A stretch of 48,515 bases of DNA, from contig JAFNXM010000010.1 in NCBI GenBank assembly GCA_017383485.1, positions 1 to 48,515 of the forward strand. The letters run 5' to 3'. Both the position numbers and the translations under genes were made by a program. Position 1 is the stretch's first letter. Each line of letters begins with the position of its first letter. This DNA is from Bacteroidaceae bacterium (GTDB taxonomy: Bacteria; Bacteroidota; Bacteroidia; Bacteroidales; Bacteroidaceae). The notes under the pieces were generated by a model. The model was not told the DNA's origin. It ran no database searches and saw only the letters and a list, made by a program, of their open reading frames with translations. This document shows, in pieces, positions 8,335 to 16,684 of the stretch.

Positions 8335-8366
8335 CCTCCCCCACATCTGGGGGAGGCAATTTTTGT
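8335..8366 (+). terminator. Intrinsic (partial) terminator between mreB and mreC
   Basis: CCTCCCCCA (8335-8343) pairs with TGGGGGAGG (8348-8356) over a four-base loop and is followed by CAATTTTTGTTTG. This is a compact, very stable hairpin with a U-run inside the shape operon, only 20 bases before the mreC start. Confidence 0.8.
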
Positions 8367-8376
8367 TTGTTGGCGT

Positions 8377-9237
8377 ATGTACCACATCATTGAATTTCTC
8401 AGGAAGTACTACTACATTTTGATCTTCATAGTGCTCGAACTCGTCAGTTTCTGGGCATTATTCCGTTTCAATAACTATCAGGGTAGTGTATGGTTGACTT
8501 CGGCAAATTCGACCGTTGCAAAAGTTAATCGCCTCTACTTTGATTGTCAAACTTATTGGAACCTGGGAGACGTAAATGAAAAATTGGCAGCCGAGAACCT
8601 GCGCCTGCAACAAGAGAATCATGTCTTGCGCGAAGCTCTGCATGACACAAAGTCAGATGGAGGATGGATTGACAGTTTGACAAATGAACATATGAAAAAC
8701 TATCAGTACATCAGCGCCAAGGTTGTCGTCAATTCGAACGGCAAGAAAAACAACTATATGGTGATCGATCGAGGCGAAGAGGATGGTGTCAGAAAAGATA
8801 TGGGCGTAGTTTGTGGCACAGGTGTTGCAGGTGTTGTATTGTTGACCGGTCCGAATCACTCGCTCGTCACTCCTATAATAAATAATCATTCGGACATTAG
8901 TTGTCGTATCAGAGAGGAAAATTACTTTGGCTCATTACAATGGGATGGCAAGAATCCAAGAATTGCCTACCTTGACGAAATTCCCAGATATGCTAAGATC
9001 AAAAAAGGCGGTGTGATAGAAACGAGCGGCTTCTCGTCAGTCTTTCCCCCAGGCCTCTATGTCGGAAAAATCAACAGCGTAGGTGACTCGCCCGACGGTC
9101 AATCATTCAGACTGGAAGTGGAACTTGGCACGGACTTCAATACCGTGAGAGATGTAAATATCATCACCACTCCATACAAAGCAGCAATAGATACACTCCA
9201 ATCAAGAGCGATGAGAGAGAGCCCCCAGGAGATGTAA
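8377..9237 (+). CDS. mreC: Rod-shape-determining protein MreC
   Basis: A 286-residue bitopic protein. A single N-terminal membrane segment (about residues 13-30, YYILIFIVLELVSFWALF) is followed by a coiled-coil stretch near residues 65-95 (VNEKLAAENLRLQQENHVL region) and the periplasmic beta domain with GTGVAGVVLLTGPNHSLVTPI. MreC links MreB/MreD to the PBP2-RodA synthase and activates it. The family's usual length is about 280-370. It is followed at 53 bases by mreD. No separate promoter was seen, so transcription probably depends on read-through of the hairpin at 8335. Confidence 0.93.
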   Translation: MYHIIEFLRKYYYILIFIVLELVSFWALFRFNNYQGSVWLTSANSTVAKVNRLYFDCQTYWNLGDVNEKLAAENLRLQQENHVLREALHDTKSDGGWIDSLTNEHMKNYQYISAKVVVNSNGKKNNYMVIDRGEEDGVRKDMGVVCGTGVAGVVLLTGPNHSLVTPIINNHSDISCRIREENYFGSLQWDGKNPRIAYLDEIPRYAKIKKGGVIETSGFSSVFPPGLYVGKINSVGDSPDGQSFRLEVELGTDFNTVRDVNIITTPYKAAIDTLQSRAMRESPQEM

Positions 9238-9290
9238 CGGGAGAAATTTAGTCCTATCCACCTCTATTTATCACCAAACGATTTCGACAA

Positions 9291-9812
9291 ATGTTTCAAA
9301 AGATACTTTCACTTATTGGACTGGGTGCATTACTGATCTTCTTGCAGGTGACTATCTTCAATCATATTCACTTACTGGGATATGCCACTCCATTAGCCTA
9401 TGTTTATCTGTTGCTAAAACTACCCAGCACAACGTCCAGAACGTTATATTTGCTTTTAGGTTTCTTTGTTGGTATAGTGATAGATTTATTTTCTAATACG
9501 CCAGGCATGACAGCAGCTTCGCTTTGCGCAATAGGATTGATTACACCAAGGGTGTTCAATGCCTTTGTCCCAAAAGAAAAAGGGGAAGAAGTACTTCACC
9601 CGTCGGTACATACAATGGGAGCGAAACCTTTTTACCTCTATGCTTTCTTTTTGACTCTGACGCATTGTATACTATTTTTCAGTATCGAAACATTCTCTTT
9701 TTTCAATATTCAAACATTACTATTAAAGATTGTAGGTAGTACTGCGCTTACATTCTTCCTTGTCTTTGTATTTGAGAACTTACACCCTCGCCGTTCAAAG
9801 ATGAATGCTTAG
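9291..9812 (+). CDS. mreD: Rod-shape-determining membrane protein MreD
   Basis: A 173-residue, highly hydrophobic protein with about five to six membrane segments (for example LSLIGLGALLIFLQVTIF at the start and a final TFFLVFVF stretch). MreD sequences are poorly conserved; the call rests on size, topology and the position between mreC and the PBP2 gene. It is thought to regulate MreC-PBP2 interaction at the inner membrane. The next gene begins 47 bases later. Confidence 0.88.
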   Translation: MFQKILSLIGLGALLIFLQVTIFNHIHLLGYATPLAYVYLLLKLPSTTSRTLYLLLGFFVGIVIDLFSNTPGMTAASLCAIGLITPRVFNAFVPKEKGEEVLHPSVHTMGAKPFYLYAFFLTLTHCILFFSIETFSFFNIQTLLLKIVGSTALTFFLVFVFENLHPRRSKMNA

Positions 9813-9859
9813 ATACCTGTACAAGCACAACCCCTTGGTCATCCATTTTTATTTGACTC

Positions 9860-11701
9860 ATGAGCAGTTCAAAAAACTTTTCAAATAGACGGTTTGTGAT
9901 AGGCGGCGTGGTCGCACTTATCATATTTATATATATCGCTCGTCTCTTTTCTTTGCAAGTAATGAGCGACGACTACAAGGCTTCTGCCGAATCAAATGCG
10001 CTCTACAAGGAGATCATTTATCCCTCGCGTGGACAAATATTGGATCGCAACGGCGAATTGTTGGTATACAACGAACCCTCGTACAATATTACCGTGGTGA
10101 TGCAGGAACAAGTCGGCGTGGATACGGCAGAATTCTGCAAAGCAGTTGGAATTACTCCCGAAGTTTATCTTGAAAAGATGGCGGAGATCAAAAACAAACG
10201 CAACTATTCTAGATATACTCCCCAATTATTTATGACACAAATTCCTGCCGAGGAATTTGCCATTATGCGAGAAAAATTATCACGCTTCAAAGGCTTCAGC
10301 TTTGAGAAACGCTCCTCACGAAGATACGCTACGGCACATGCTGCACACATCCTTGGAGATGTAGGTGAAGTCAACGAAAAAGAAATCGAGAACGACGAAT
10401 ATTACCGCAACGGCGACATCATTGGAAAACTTGGCGTAGAAAGATCGTATGAGAAACAATTGCGTGGACAAAAGGGTGTACGCATTTTGCTCAGAGATGT
10501 CCGTGGACGAATCAAGGGCAGATTTGAAGAAGGTAAGTACGATACACAAGCTATCCCCGGGAAAGATATTACATTGACCATTGATATGAAACTTCAAGTA
10601 CTGGCTGAACGACTACTTGAAGGAAAAGTTGGTTCAATCGTTGCTATCGAACCCAATACTGGTGAGGTCTTGTGTATGGCATCTTCGCCAACATATGATC
10701 CCAATATGCTCGTGGGACGTGACAGAGGGAAAAATCACAAACTGCTCAAACAAAACAAACGCAAGCCAATGCTCAATCGAGCTGTGATGGGGACTTATCC
10801 TCCTGGCTCTACCTTTAAAATCACACAATCCCTCATAGGTTTGCAAGAAGGTATCATTACGCCACAAACACAATTCCCCTGTAGTGGAGGATTCAACTAC
10901 AAAGGTCTGCATGTCGGTTGCCACGGACATGCTTCCCCCATCGCGCTTGTGCCTGCTATTGCGACATCATGTAATGCTTACTTCTGCTGGAATCTTTACC
11001 GCATGTTTGACAACAGGACAAAGTACAAAAGTGTACAGGAAGGGATGACCCGCTGGAAAGACCACCTCGTAGCAATGGGATATGGTTATAAGTTAGGAAT
11101 AGACTTGCCGAGCGAGGCTCGAGGAATGATTCCCAATGCAGATTATTACGACAAATATCTTGGTAAGAACTGGAATGGTTTGACCGTCGTATCTATTTCT
11201 ATCGGACAAGGGGAAGTCACGGCCACACCTCTACAAATCGCCAATCTTGGTGCTATGGTCGCCAACCGAGGCTACTTCTATACGCCACACGTAGTTAAGG
11301 AAATTCAAGGCGGTCAATTGGATTCACTCTATACCACTAAGCGCAAACCAATGATCGACGAAAAATGGTATCCCTACGCCGTGGATGGTATGCGAAGTGC
11401 TGTGACAGGAGGTACTTGCCGTGGTGCAAATATCCCGGGATTAGACGTGTGTGGCAAGACTGGTACTGCACAAAATCGCGGACAGGACCACTCTATCTTT
11501 ATGGGGTTTGCCCCGAAAGAAAATCCCAAGATTGCCGTCTCGGTATATGTGGAAAATGGTGGTTTTGGTGCTACATTTGGTGTGCCAATCGGCGCATTGA
11601 TTATCGAGCAATACCTGAACGGTGAACTTTCAGACGGTTCCAAAGCAAAAGCAAATTCAATACAAGCAAGAAAGATTAGTTATCCACTATATGACAAATA
11701 A
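9860..11701 (+). CDS. mrdA: Penicillin-binding protein 2, peptidoglycan transpeptidase
   Basis: A 613-residue class B PBP that cross-links new peptidoglycan during cell elongation. There is one N-terminal membrane anchor (about residues 13-30, FVIGGVVALIIFIYIARLF region), then the PBP dimerisation/pedestal region including the text SRGQILDRNGELLVYNEPSYN (pattern R-G-x-I-x-D-R-N-G). The transpeptidase motifs follow: S317-T-F-K320 (SxxK), S-C-N near residue 373, and KTGT in VCGKTGTAQN near residue 535. Length fits the family (about 600-650). The 3' end overlaps the start of rodA by 11 bases, indicating translational coupling of the transpeptidase with its SEDS partner. Confidence 0.96.
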   Translation: MSSSKNFSNRRFVIGGVVALIIFIYIARLFSLQVMSDDYKASAESNALYKEIIYPSRGQILDRNGELLVYNEPSYNITVVMQEQVGVDTAEFCKAVGITPEVYLEKMAEIKNKRNYSRYTPQLFMTQIPAEEFAIMREKLSRFKGFSFEKRSSRRYATAHAAHILGDVGEVNEKEIENDEYYRNGDIIGKLGVERSYEKQLRGQKGVRILLRDVRGRIKGRFEEGKYDTQAIPGKDITLTIDMKLQVLAERLLEGKVGSIVAIEPNTGEVLCMASSPTYDPNMLVGRDRGKNHKLLKQNKRKPMLNRAVMGTYPPGSTFKITQSLIGLQEGIITPQTQFPCSGGFNYKGLHVGCHGHASPIALVPAIATSCNAYFCWNLYRMFDNRTKYKSVQEGMTRWKDHLVAMGYGYKLGIDLPSEARGMIPNADYYDKYLGKNWNGLTVVSISIGQGEVTATPLQIANLGAMVANRGYFYTPHVVKEIQGGQLDSLYTTKRKPMIDEKWYPYAVDGMRSAVTGGTCRGANIPGLDVCGKTGTAQNRGQDHSIFMGFAPKENPKIAVSVYVENGGFGATFGVPIGALIIEQYLNGELSDGSKAKANSIQARKISYPLYDK

Positions 11702-13157
11702 GTTAGGCACAAATCCTGTATTTCGGGCAGACTGGGTAGTCATCCTTATCTACATCTGTATGCTCGTTTTCGGATGGTTGAGCATCTGTGGCGCAAGTTA
11801 CGAGATTGGGCAGACAGACCTTCTGAGTTGGGATACACGAACTGGGAAACAGTTGGTGTGGATGGTTTGTGCGTCTATCTTGGCCTTGTTTTTGTTATTA
11901 TTAGATGATAGATATTTCGAAATTGTTGCCAAGGCGCTCTACTGGTTCTTTATTATATTACTATTTATCACGCCTTTTATTGCAAAAGATATCAAGGGGT
12001 CAAAATCATGGCTGAGCTTAGGTGTCGTCAACCTACAACCTGCGGAATTTGCTAAGTGTGCCACAGCGCTGGCAGTCGCCAAATTGTTCAGCACCTATGG
12101 ATTCACTATGGCGCATCGTAAGGATATGATTAAGGCAATAGGCACAATTATGCTCCCCTTGGTCCTTATTGTGATGCAGAAGGAGACAGGGTCAGCCTTG
12201 GTCTTCTTTGCTTTCTTTTTGATGCTTTATCGCGAGGGATTATCAGGCTCTCTGTTGTTTACAGCCGTAGCCATGGTTTTTTATTTCGTTGTCAGTATTC
12301 GATTTGGCAGCGATGTGATGCCCAGCACCCTCACTTCGGTGGGCGAATTCGTCGCCTTGCTTTCTATTTGGTTATTCTCTCTGGGCATGATCCGTGTTTA
12401 CTTGCCGCGCACCCCTCATGCTCTGCGTTTATTGCTTTGGGGCGGTGCAATTCTCTTTTTGAGCATGCTTTTTTCCCACTTTGTCGTACCCTTTGATGTC
12501 TCTTGGGCACTCCTGGGCATTTCGATTTTTGTCGTGGGTTATTTACTTTGGCATGCGATAGAGTTGCGTATTGCCAAATATCTGTACATTTCTCTGTTTA
12601 CACTGGGTTCTACGCTTTTCCTTTATAGTACCGACTATGCACTCAATAATATCTTGCAACCTCACCAACAGACGCGCATCCGAGTACTCCTTGGGGTCGA
12701 GGAAAACAATAGTGGCGCGGGGTACAATGTCAACCAAAGTCTCATTGCAATAGGTAGTGGGGGATTGACAGGAAAGGGGTTTTTGGAGGGAACTCAAACC
12801 AAATTAAAATATGTGCCTGAGCAAGATACCGACTTTATCTTTTGTACAGTCGGCGAAGAGGAGGGTTTTGTCGGTAGTACGATAGTTCTGTTGCTTTTCT
12901 TTACCTTAATTTGTCGCCTCATCTATTTGGCAGAAAGGCAGAGTACCACCTTCGGACGAGTCTATGGGTACTGTGTGCTCAGCATCTTCTTCTTTCACGT
13001 ATTGGTCAACGTCGGGATGGTGATAGGTCTGATGCCCGTCATTGGTATCCCGTTGCCATTCTTCAGTTATGGCGGTTCGTCGCTGTGGGGATTCACCCTG
13101 TTGCTCTTTATCTTCCTACGCATTGATGTAGGCAATAAGTTGCGCGAAAGGTTTTAA
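11691..13157 (+). CDS. rodA: SEDS peptidoglycan glycosyltransferase RodA
   Basis: A 488-residue polytopic membrane protein of the SEDS family that polymerises lipid II with PBP2. Family text is visible: SKSWLSLGVVNLQPAEFAK near residues 105-125, IGSGGLTGKGFLEGTQTKLKYVPEQDTDFIF (pattern G-S-G-G-x-x-G-K-G-x-x-x-G-x-Q) near 355-385, and the C-terminal GMVIGLMPVIGIPLPFFSYGGSS stretch. About ten membrane helices. I chose the ATG at 11691 (MTNKLGTNPVFRADW), which overlaps mrdA by 11 bases; an upstream in-frame ATG at 11622 would add 23 polar residues lying wholly inside mrdA. The protein is longer than the usual ~370-420 residues because of extra hydrophobic segments in the middle (about residues 190-310). 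Confidence 0.94.
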   Translation: MTNKLGTNPVFRADWVVILIYICMLVFGWLSICGASYEIGQTDLLSWDTRTGKQLVWMVCASILALFLLLLDDRYFEIVAKALYWFFIILLFITPFIAKDIKGSKSWLSLGVVNLQPAEFAKCATALAVAKLFSTYGFTMAHRKDMIKAIGTIMLPLVLIVMQKETGSALVFFAFFLMLYREGLSGSLLFTAVAMVFYFVVSIRFGSDVMPSTLTSVGEFVALLSIWLFSLGMIRVYLPRTPHALRLLLWGGAILFLSMLFSHFVVPFDVSWALLGISIFVVGYLLWHAIELRIAKYLYISLFTLGSTLFLYSTDYALNNILQPHQQTRIRVLLGVEENNSGAGYNVNQSLIAIGSGGLTGKGFLEGTQTKLKYVPEQDTDFIFCTVGEEEGFVGSTIVLLLFFTLICRLIYLAERQSTTFGRVYGYCVLSIFFFHVLVNVGMVIGLMPVIGIPLPFFSYGGSSLWGFTLLLFIFLRIDVGNKLRERF

Positions 13158-13229
13158 TCCTGTCAAGTCACCGAGAGAAGGTCTGTCATTTATTCATTAA
13201 ATCATTTTTTGAGTGTCATTAACAACATC

Positions 13230-13709
13230 ATGAATAAGGTTGATAAAAATAAAAAAACACAACGCCAAAAATGGATGCGTATTATGCAAGTGGTCATGAT
13301 ATGCTTGCCATTGTTTGCGATACTCCTACTTTTGAAAATTCAATCTACCCCAGCATTGTCGTTTCCTCGCGAAGATGAAAACGCAACACAGGCTCAATCT
13401 TCCGAGGTTATAGCAAAACCCGATACATCCACATCTATTGAAAACTTATCCGTCGTCGTCGATGCGGGGGCAGATACTGTTTTCAATGATCAGATTGATG
13501 CGGAGGACCGAGATATGCGCTCGCCTGCAGAAGCCGGTGCCGAGGATGGTTATTGGGACGGATACTACGATGGTGCTGCCAGAGACACGACGCGACAGCG
13601 CTTCAACGACGATTGTCAATTCACTCAGCAGATGAATCGTGAGACTTATGCCAAACATTATGCCGAGGGCTATCATCAAGGGTTTGCAGAGGGCAAAGCG
13701 ATAAAGTAA
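13230..13709 (+). CDS. Membrane-anchored protein of unknown function with Y/G/D repeats
   Basis: About 159 residues starting at ATG 13230 (a TTG at 13209 would add seven). A basic N terminus is followed by one membrane segment (about residues 22-38, VVMICLPLFAILLLLK), then a low-complexity acidic linker and two related C-terminal blocks: GYWDGYYDGAARD and YAEGYHQGFAEGKA. The Y-x-x-G-Y-x-x-G spacing resembles short glycine-zipper-like or helical G-x-x-x-G patterns. I do not recognise the family. It lies 72 bases after rodA with no clear terminator between, so it may belong to the elongation operon; topology predicts the C-terminal part in the periplasm. Confidence 0.7.
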   Translation: MNKVDKNKKTQRQKWMRIMQVVMICLPLFAILLLLKIQSTPALSFPREDENATQAQSSEVIAKPDTSTSIENLSVVVDAGADTVFNDQIDAEDRDMRSPAEAGAEDGYWDGYYDGAARDTTRQRFNDDCQFTQQMNRETYAKHYAEGYHQGFAEGKAIK

Positions 13710-13750
13710 ATCTCGCCCAAACACCCTGCTTTTACTATACATATAAATTT

Positions 13751-13792
13751 ATAATGCGGATTTGAAGTGATCTACTTTCAAATCCGCATTAT
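13751..13792. terminator. Hairpin terminator between convergent genes
   Basis: A perfect 16-bp stem, ATAATGCGGATTTGAA (13751-13766) and its complement (13777-13792), closes a 10-base loop and is followed by ATTATTATG on the plus strand and by TATAAATTTATATG on the minus strand. It can serve the end of the rodA unit and of pepD. Confidence 0.7.
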
Positions 13793-13840
13793 TATTATGA
13801 TAAAGGTCCAGGTCTCTTCGAAACTGGATTTGAACCTGCT

Positions 13841-13943
13841 GAAAAAGAAGTCTGACCTTGTAGAAAAAAGATTAGACTTAAATTAAAAAAGGTTAGACCT
13901 TTTTTTCACGAGGCGTCGCGAAATTTTAAGCAGGTCTAACCTT
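13841..13943 (+). repeat. Dispersed 21-bp core repeat, copy 3, with a three-fold left arm
   Basis: The core is at 13907-13927. The adjacent arms AAGGTTAGACCT (13889-13900) and AGGTCTAACCTT (13932-13943) are perfect complements. Two further degenerate arm units lie upstream (GAAGTCTGACCTTG at 13848-13861 and AGATTAGACTTAAATT at 13869-13884). The element lies just downstream of pepD and after the terminator at 13751. Confidence 0.8.
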
Positions 13944-13960
13944 GTTTCAAATGGGTCTTA

Positions 13961-15418
13961 TTATTTCTTTGGTGTGCGTTCGAGCGTAGCCAGTACGAAA
14001 CGCCAGTATTTTTCTACACTTGGGATGAAGCAACGTTCATCTGGTGTATGAGGGCTACGCAAAGTTGGGCCGAAGCTCACCATGTCCATGCCTGGAGTCT
14101 TAGCGCCGATGATACCACATTCCAAACCAGCGTGGATTACCTGTACACTGCATGCTGTGCCAAAGAGGTCGCTGTAGACTTGCTTCATCAGTTCTACGAT
14201 TTCGCTTTGAGGATTGGGTTGCCAAGCAGGGTAGTCGCCATCGAGTTCCACCTTCATGCCTGCCATAGCAAAAGCACTTTCGAGCGTTTCTGCAAGGGCT
14301 TCGCGCATTGAGTCGCGTGATGAGCGGATCAAGATCTTGAAGAAACATTCGCCGCCGCCGATTTCAACGATGGCCAAGTTGGAAGATGTTTCAACGATAG
14401 CAGGTACTTCGGGGATAAAGCGATATACACCATTGTGGCAAGCGCAGAGTGCGTTGACCAAATTATCTTGTACTTCTTCGGGCACTTGTTGTGCAGGCAA
14501 AGCCACGTCTGCTACTTCCAGGGTTAAAGTCTTTTCAACAAAACCATACTCGCCAGTGAAAGTTTCACGCCATTCGTCTACGACTTCCTTCAATGCTGCC
14601 ACATTTTCCTTAGGCAAAGTGAGCACTACCTCTGCTTCGCGAGGAATAGCATTACGCATATTGCCACCTTTCCATGATGCCAGGCGTGCTTCGAAGTTGG
14701 CGATAGCGTCTTGTACCAAGCGTGCCATCAATTTGTTGGCATTAGCGCGACCTTCGTTGATTTCAAGGCCAGAGTGTCCGCCGTACAGACCGCCCAACTT
14801 CACGCATACTGCACCGTCTTCTTGATCAGTTTCCACTTCCTTGTATGAAAGTGTCGCAGTCATGTTCACACCACCTGCCGATCCAATGATAAATTCGCCT
14901 TCAGTCTCGTTGTCGAGGTTCAACAGAATTTCGCCTTTCAACGAACCGGGTTCCATGTCGTTCACACCGCCCATTGTGCTTTCTTCGTCGGCGGTAATGA
15001 AACCTTCCAGAGGACCATGCTTCAACGTGTTGTCCTCCATGATAGCCATGATAGTAGCCACTGCCATACCATCGTCGGCACCGAGTGTTGTGCCCTTGGC
15101 TTTTACCCACTCGCCGTCGATATAGGTTTGGATGGGGTCGTTTTCGAAGTCGTGTGTAGAGTCTGCTGCCTTTTGTGGTACCATGTCCATGTGGCCTTGC
15201 AGGGTTACTACCTTACAGTCCTCCATGCCTGGCGTTGCTGCCTTATACATCAAGATATTTCCGGCTGCATCTTGGTGCGCTTCAACACCTTTTTCTGCGG
15301 CCCAGTCGAGCAGGAACTTTTGTATCTTTTCGAGATGTCCCGAGGGGCGAGGTACTTGTGTCAGCAAGTAGAAGTTTTTCCAAATCGCTTCGGGTTGTAG
15401 GTTTTTGATTTCGCTCAT
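13961..15418 (-). CDS. pepD: Aminoacyl-histidine (cytosol non-specific) dipeptidase, M20 family
   Basis: A 485-residue metallopeptidase that hydrolyses dipeptides such as Xaa-His and carnosine-like substrates in the cytoplasm. M20C motifs are present: His76 and Asp78 in LQGHMDMV (first zinc ligand and catalytic support), Asp115 in GADDGMA (bridging ligand), the Glu145-Glu146 pair in ADEES (catalytic base and ligand), and AGLECGIIG plus a late histidine in RSPHTPDE. The lid domain insertion (about residues 205-375) is present. Length matches E. coli PepD (485). It is transcribed after the flippase-like gene, 38 bases downstream of its stop. Confidence 0.96.
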   Translation of the reverse strand: MSEIKNLQPEAIWKNFYLLTQVPRPSGHLEKIQKFLLDWAAEKGVEAHQDAAGNILMYKAATPGMEDCKVVTLQGHMDMVPQKAADSTHDFENDPIQTYIDGEWVKAKGTTLGADDGMAVATIMAIMEDNTLKHGPLEGFITADEESTMGGVNDMEPGSLKGEILLNLDNETEGEFIIGSAGGVNMTATLSYKEVETDQEDGAVCVKLGGLYGGHSGLEINEGRANANKLMARLVQDAIANFEARLASWKGGNMRNAIPREAEVVLTLPKENVAALKEVVDEWRETFTGEYGFVEKTLTLEVADVALPAQQVPEEVQDNLVNALCACHNGVYRFIPEVPAIVETSSNLAIVEIGGGECFFKILIRSSRDSMREALAETLESAFAMAGMKVELDGDYPAWQPNPQSEIVELMKQVYSDLFGTACSVQVIHAGLECGIIGAKTPGMDMVSFGPTLRSPHTPDERCFIPSVEKYWRFVLATLERTPKK

Positions 15419-15456
15419 ATTTTTTAGGATTTAGGGTTTATTTTTTTATACTTATT

Positions 15457-16488
15457 TCAATTGGATTTCTCGCTTGCCAATGAATCCCTCTGCGTCGCAG
15501 TGGGGCGCGGGAATTTACTTTGCATATTAAAGTCCGCCCAACCGTAGACACCAAGCAGGATGACCTCGAAAGTTTGAATCGTATGCACCGCCAGAGCAAA
15601 GAGGATAGCATCCTGTTCAGCTACACCATAGATCACCAGCATAGTCTTCACAGCAAAGTGCCAGGGCCCAGCGCCATTAGGCGTAGGTACAAGGACCGCA
15701 AACGAACCGACGCAGAAAATCAAGAAGGCTGCGATGGGGTCGATGTGTGAGGTGAAGTCGAAACAGAAGAAGGCAATGTAGAAATGCAAGTAATAGCAAA
15801 TCCAGATGGCAAAGGAATAGAATATATATAATGGAATATTTTTGATATTCTTCAGAGAAGTAATGCCAGCCCATACGTTGCGCATGATATCCTTGCCCTT
15901 GCTGAAAATCTTGAAGCGGGCAACCAACCAAAATACCAGGATGACGATGGCAACGGCGCAAAGGAAAGTTACCAAATAACCTGTGCCGGTGAAACGATGA
16001 ACAATGCTGTCGATATCTGTACCCGATTCGGTCAAAAAGTTCAAGAGCACGGGCGCCTGATTGATAAAGACGATGACCGTCAGCAAGACGATGACCAAAG
16101 AGTCCACCATACGCTCGCTCACCACAGTTCCTAAGGATTTGGTAAACGACGTGCCGTCGCCCTTCTTCAACGTGCCGCAGCGTGTCACCTCACCGATGCG
16201 GGGTACAACAAGGCTTGAAGCGTACGACAGGAAGATAGAATTGATACAGGTGCGACGTCTGGGGTGCTCGTCGAGTGGCGCTAAAGCAATTTGCCAACGC
16301 AGCGCACGAATGATACCTGGCAAAATGCCAAATAGCAATGACAGTGACATCCATCCCCAGTGCATTTGGTGAATGACTGCGTCTACAAAGTGATTCCAAT
16401 CGGTATCACGGTACATCCACCACAAGATGCCTATACCAAAGGCAAACGGGAGGAAAATCTTGAGTATGTTTTTGAGAATTTGTGGCAA
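15457..16488 (-). CDS. Flippase-like integral membrane protein (LPG synthase TM-region / UPF0104 family)
   Basis: A polytopic protein with about eight membrane helices, resembling the flippase half of lysyl-phosphatidylglycerol synthase and the UPF0104 family. Family text includes RALRWQIALAP, the conserved VVPRIGEVTRCGTL region near residue 110, and VPTPNGAGPWHFA (about 265-277). The aminoacyl-transferase domain is absent, so a lipid- or precursor-translocating role is inferred only from homology. Start: the longer frame begins with TTG at 16578, but that codon lies inside a -7 promoter box (16576-16583), so it would not be transcribed. The next plausible start is TTG at 16488 (LPQILKNILKIFLP), giving about 343 residues and a normal N terminus. 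pepD follows. Confidence 0.8.
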   Translation of the reverse strand: MPQILKNILKIFLPFAFGIGILWWMYRDTDWNHFVDAVIHQMHWGWMSLSLLFGILPGIIRALRWQIALAPLDEHPRRRTCINSIFLSYASSLVVPRIGEVTRCGTLKKGDGTSFTKSLGTVVSERMVDSLVIVLLTVIVFINQAPVLLNFLTESGTDIDSIVHRFTGTGYLVTFLCAVAIVILVFWLVARFKIFSKGKDIMRNVWAGITSLKNIKNIPLYIFYSFAIWICYYLHFYIAFFCFDFTSHIDPIAAFLIFCVGSFAVLVPTPNGAGPWHFAVKTMLVIYGVAEQDAILFALAVHTIQTFEVILLGVYGWADFNMQSKFPRPTATQRDSLASEKSN

Positions 16489-16575
16489 CGTTTTCGTTCT
16501 ATATAATAATATATGTGTAACTTTGGCATCGCCAAAAAGGACACTACTCTTTGGCTTTGCTATAATTAAGCAGTA

Positions 16576-16583
16576 CAAAGATA
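16576..16583 (-). promoter_or_regulatory. -7 promoter box that fixes the flippase-gene start
   Basis: Minus-strand TATCTTTG, a perfect TAnnTTTG match. Transcription would begin near 16569, downstream of the upstream TTG codon at 16578, ruling that codon out. No TTTG at the -33 position was found. Confidence 0.55.
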
Positions 16584-16684
16584 CGAAAAAACGAGCGAGA
16601 AATATGAAGTTTAATTCAAATATTTTTCACAGCGCGTGTTAAGTGTCTTCGAGAATGGTCTCAAAGGTAAACAAAAACAACGAT

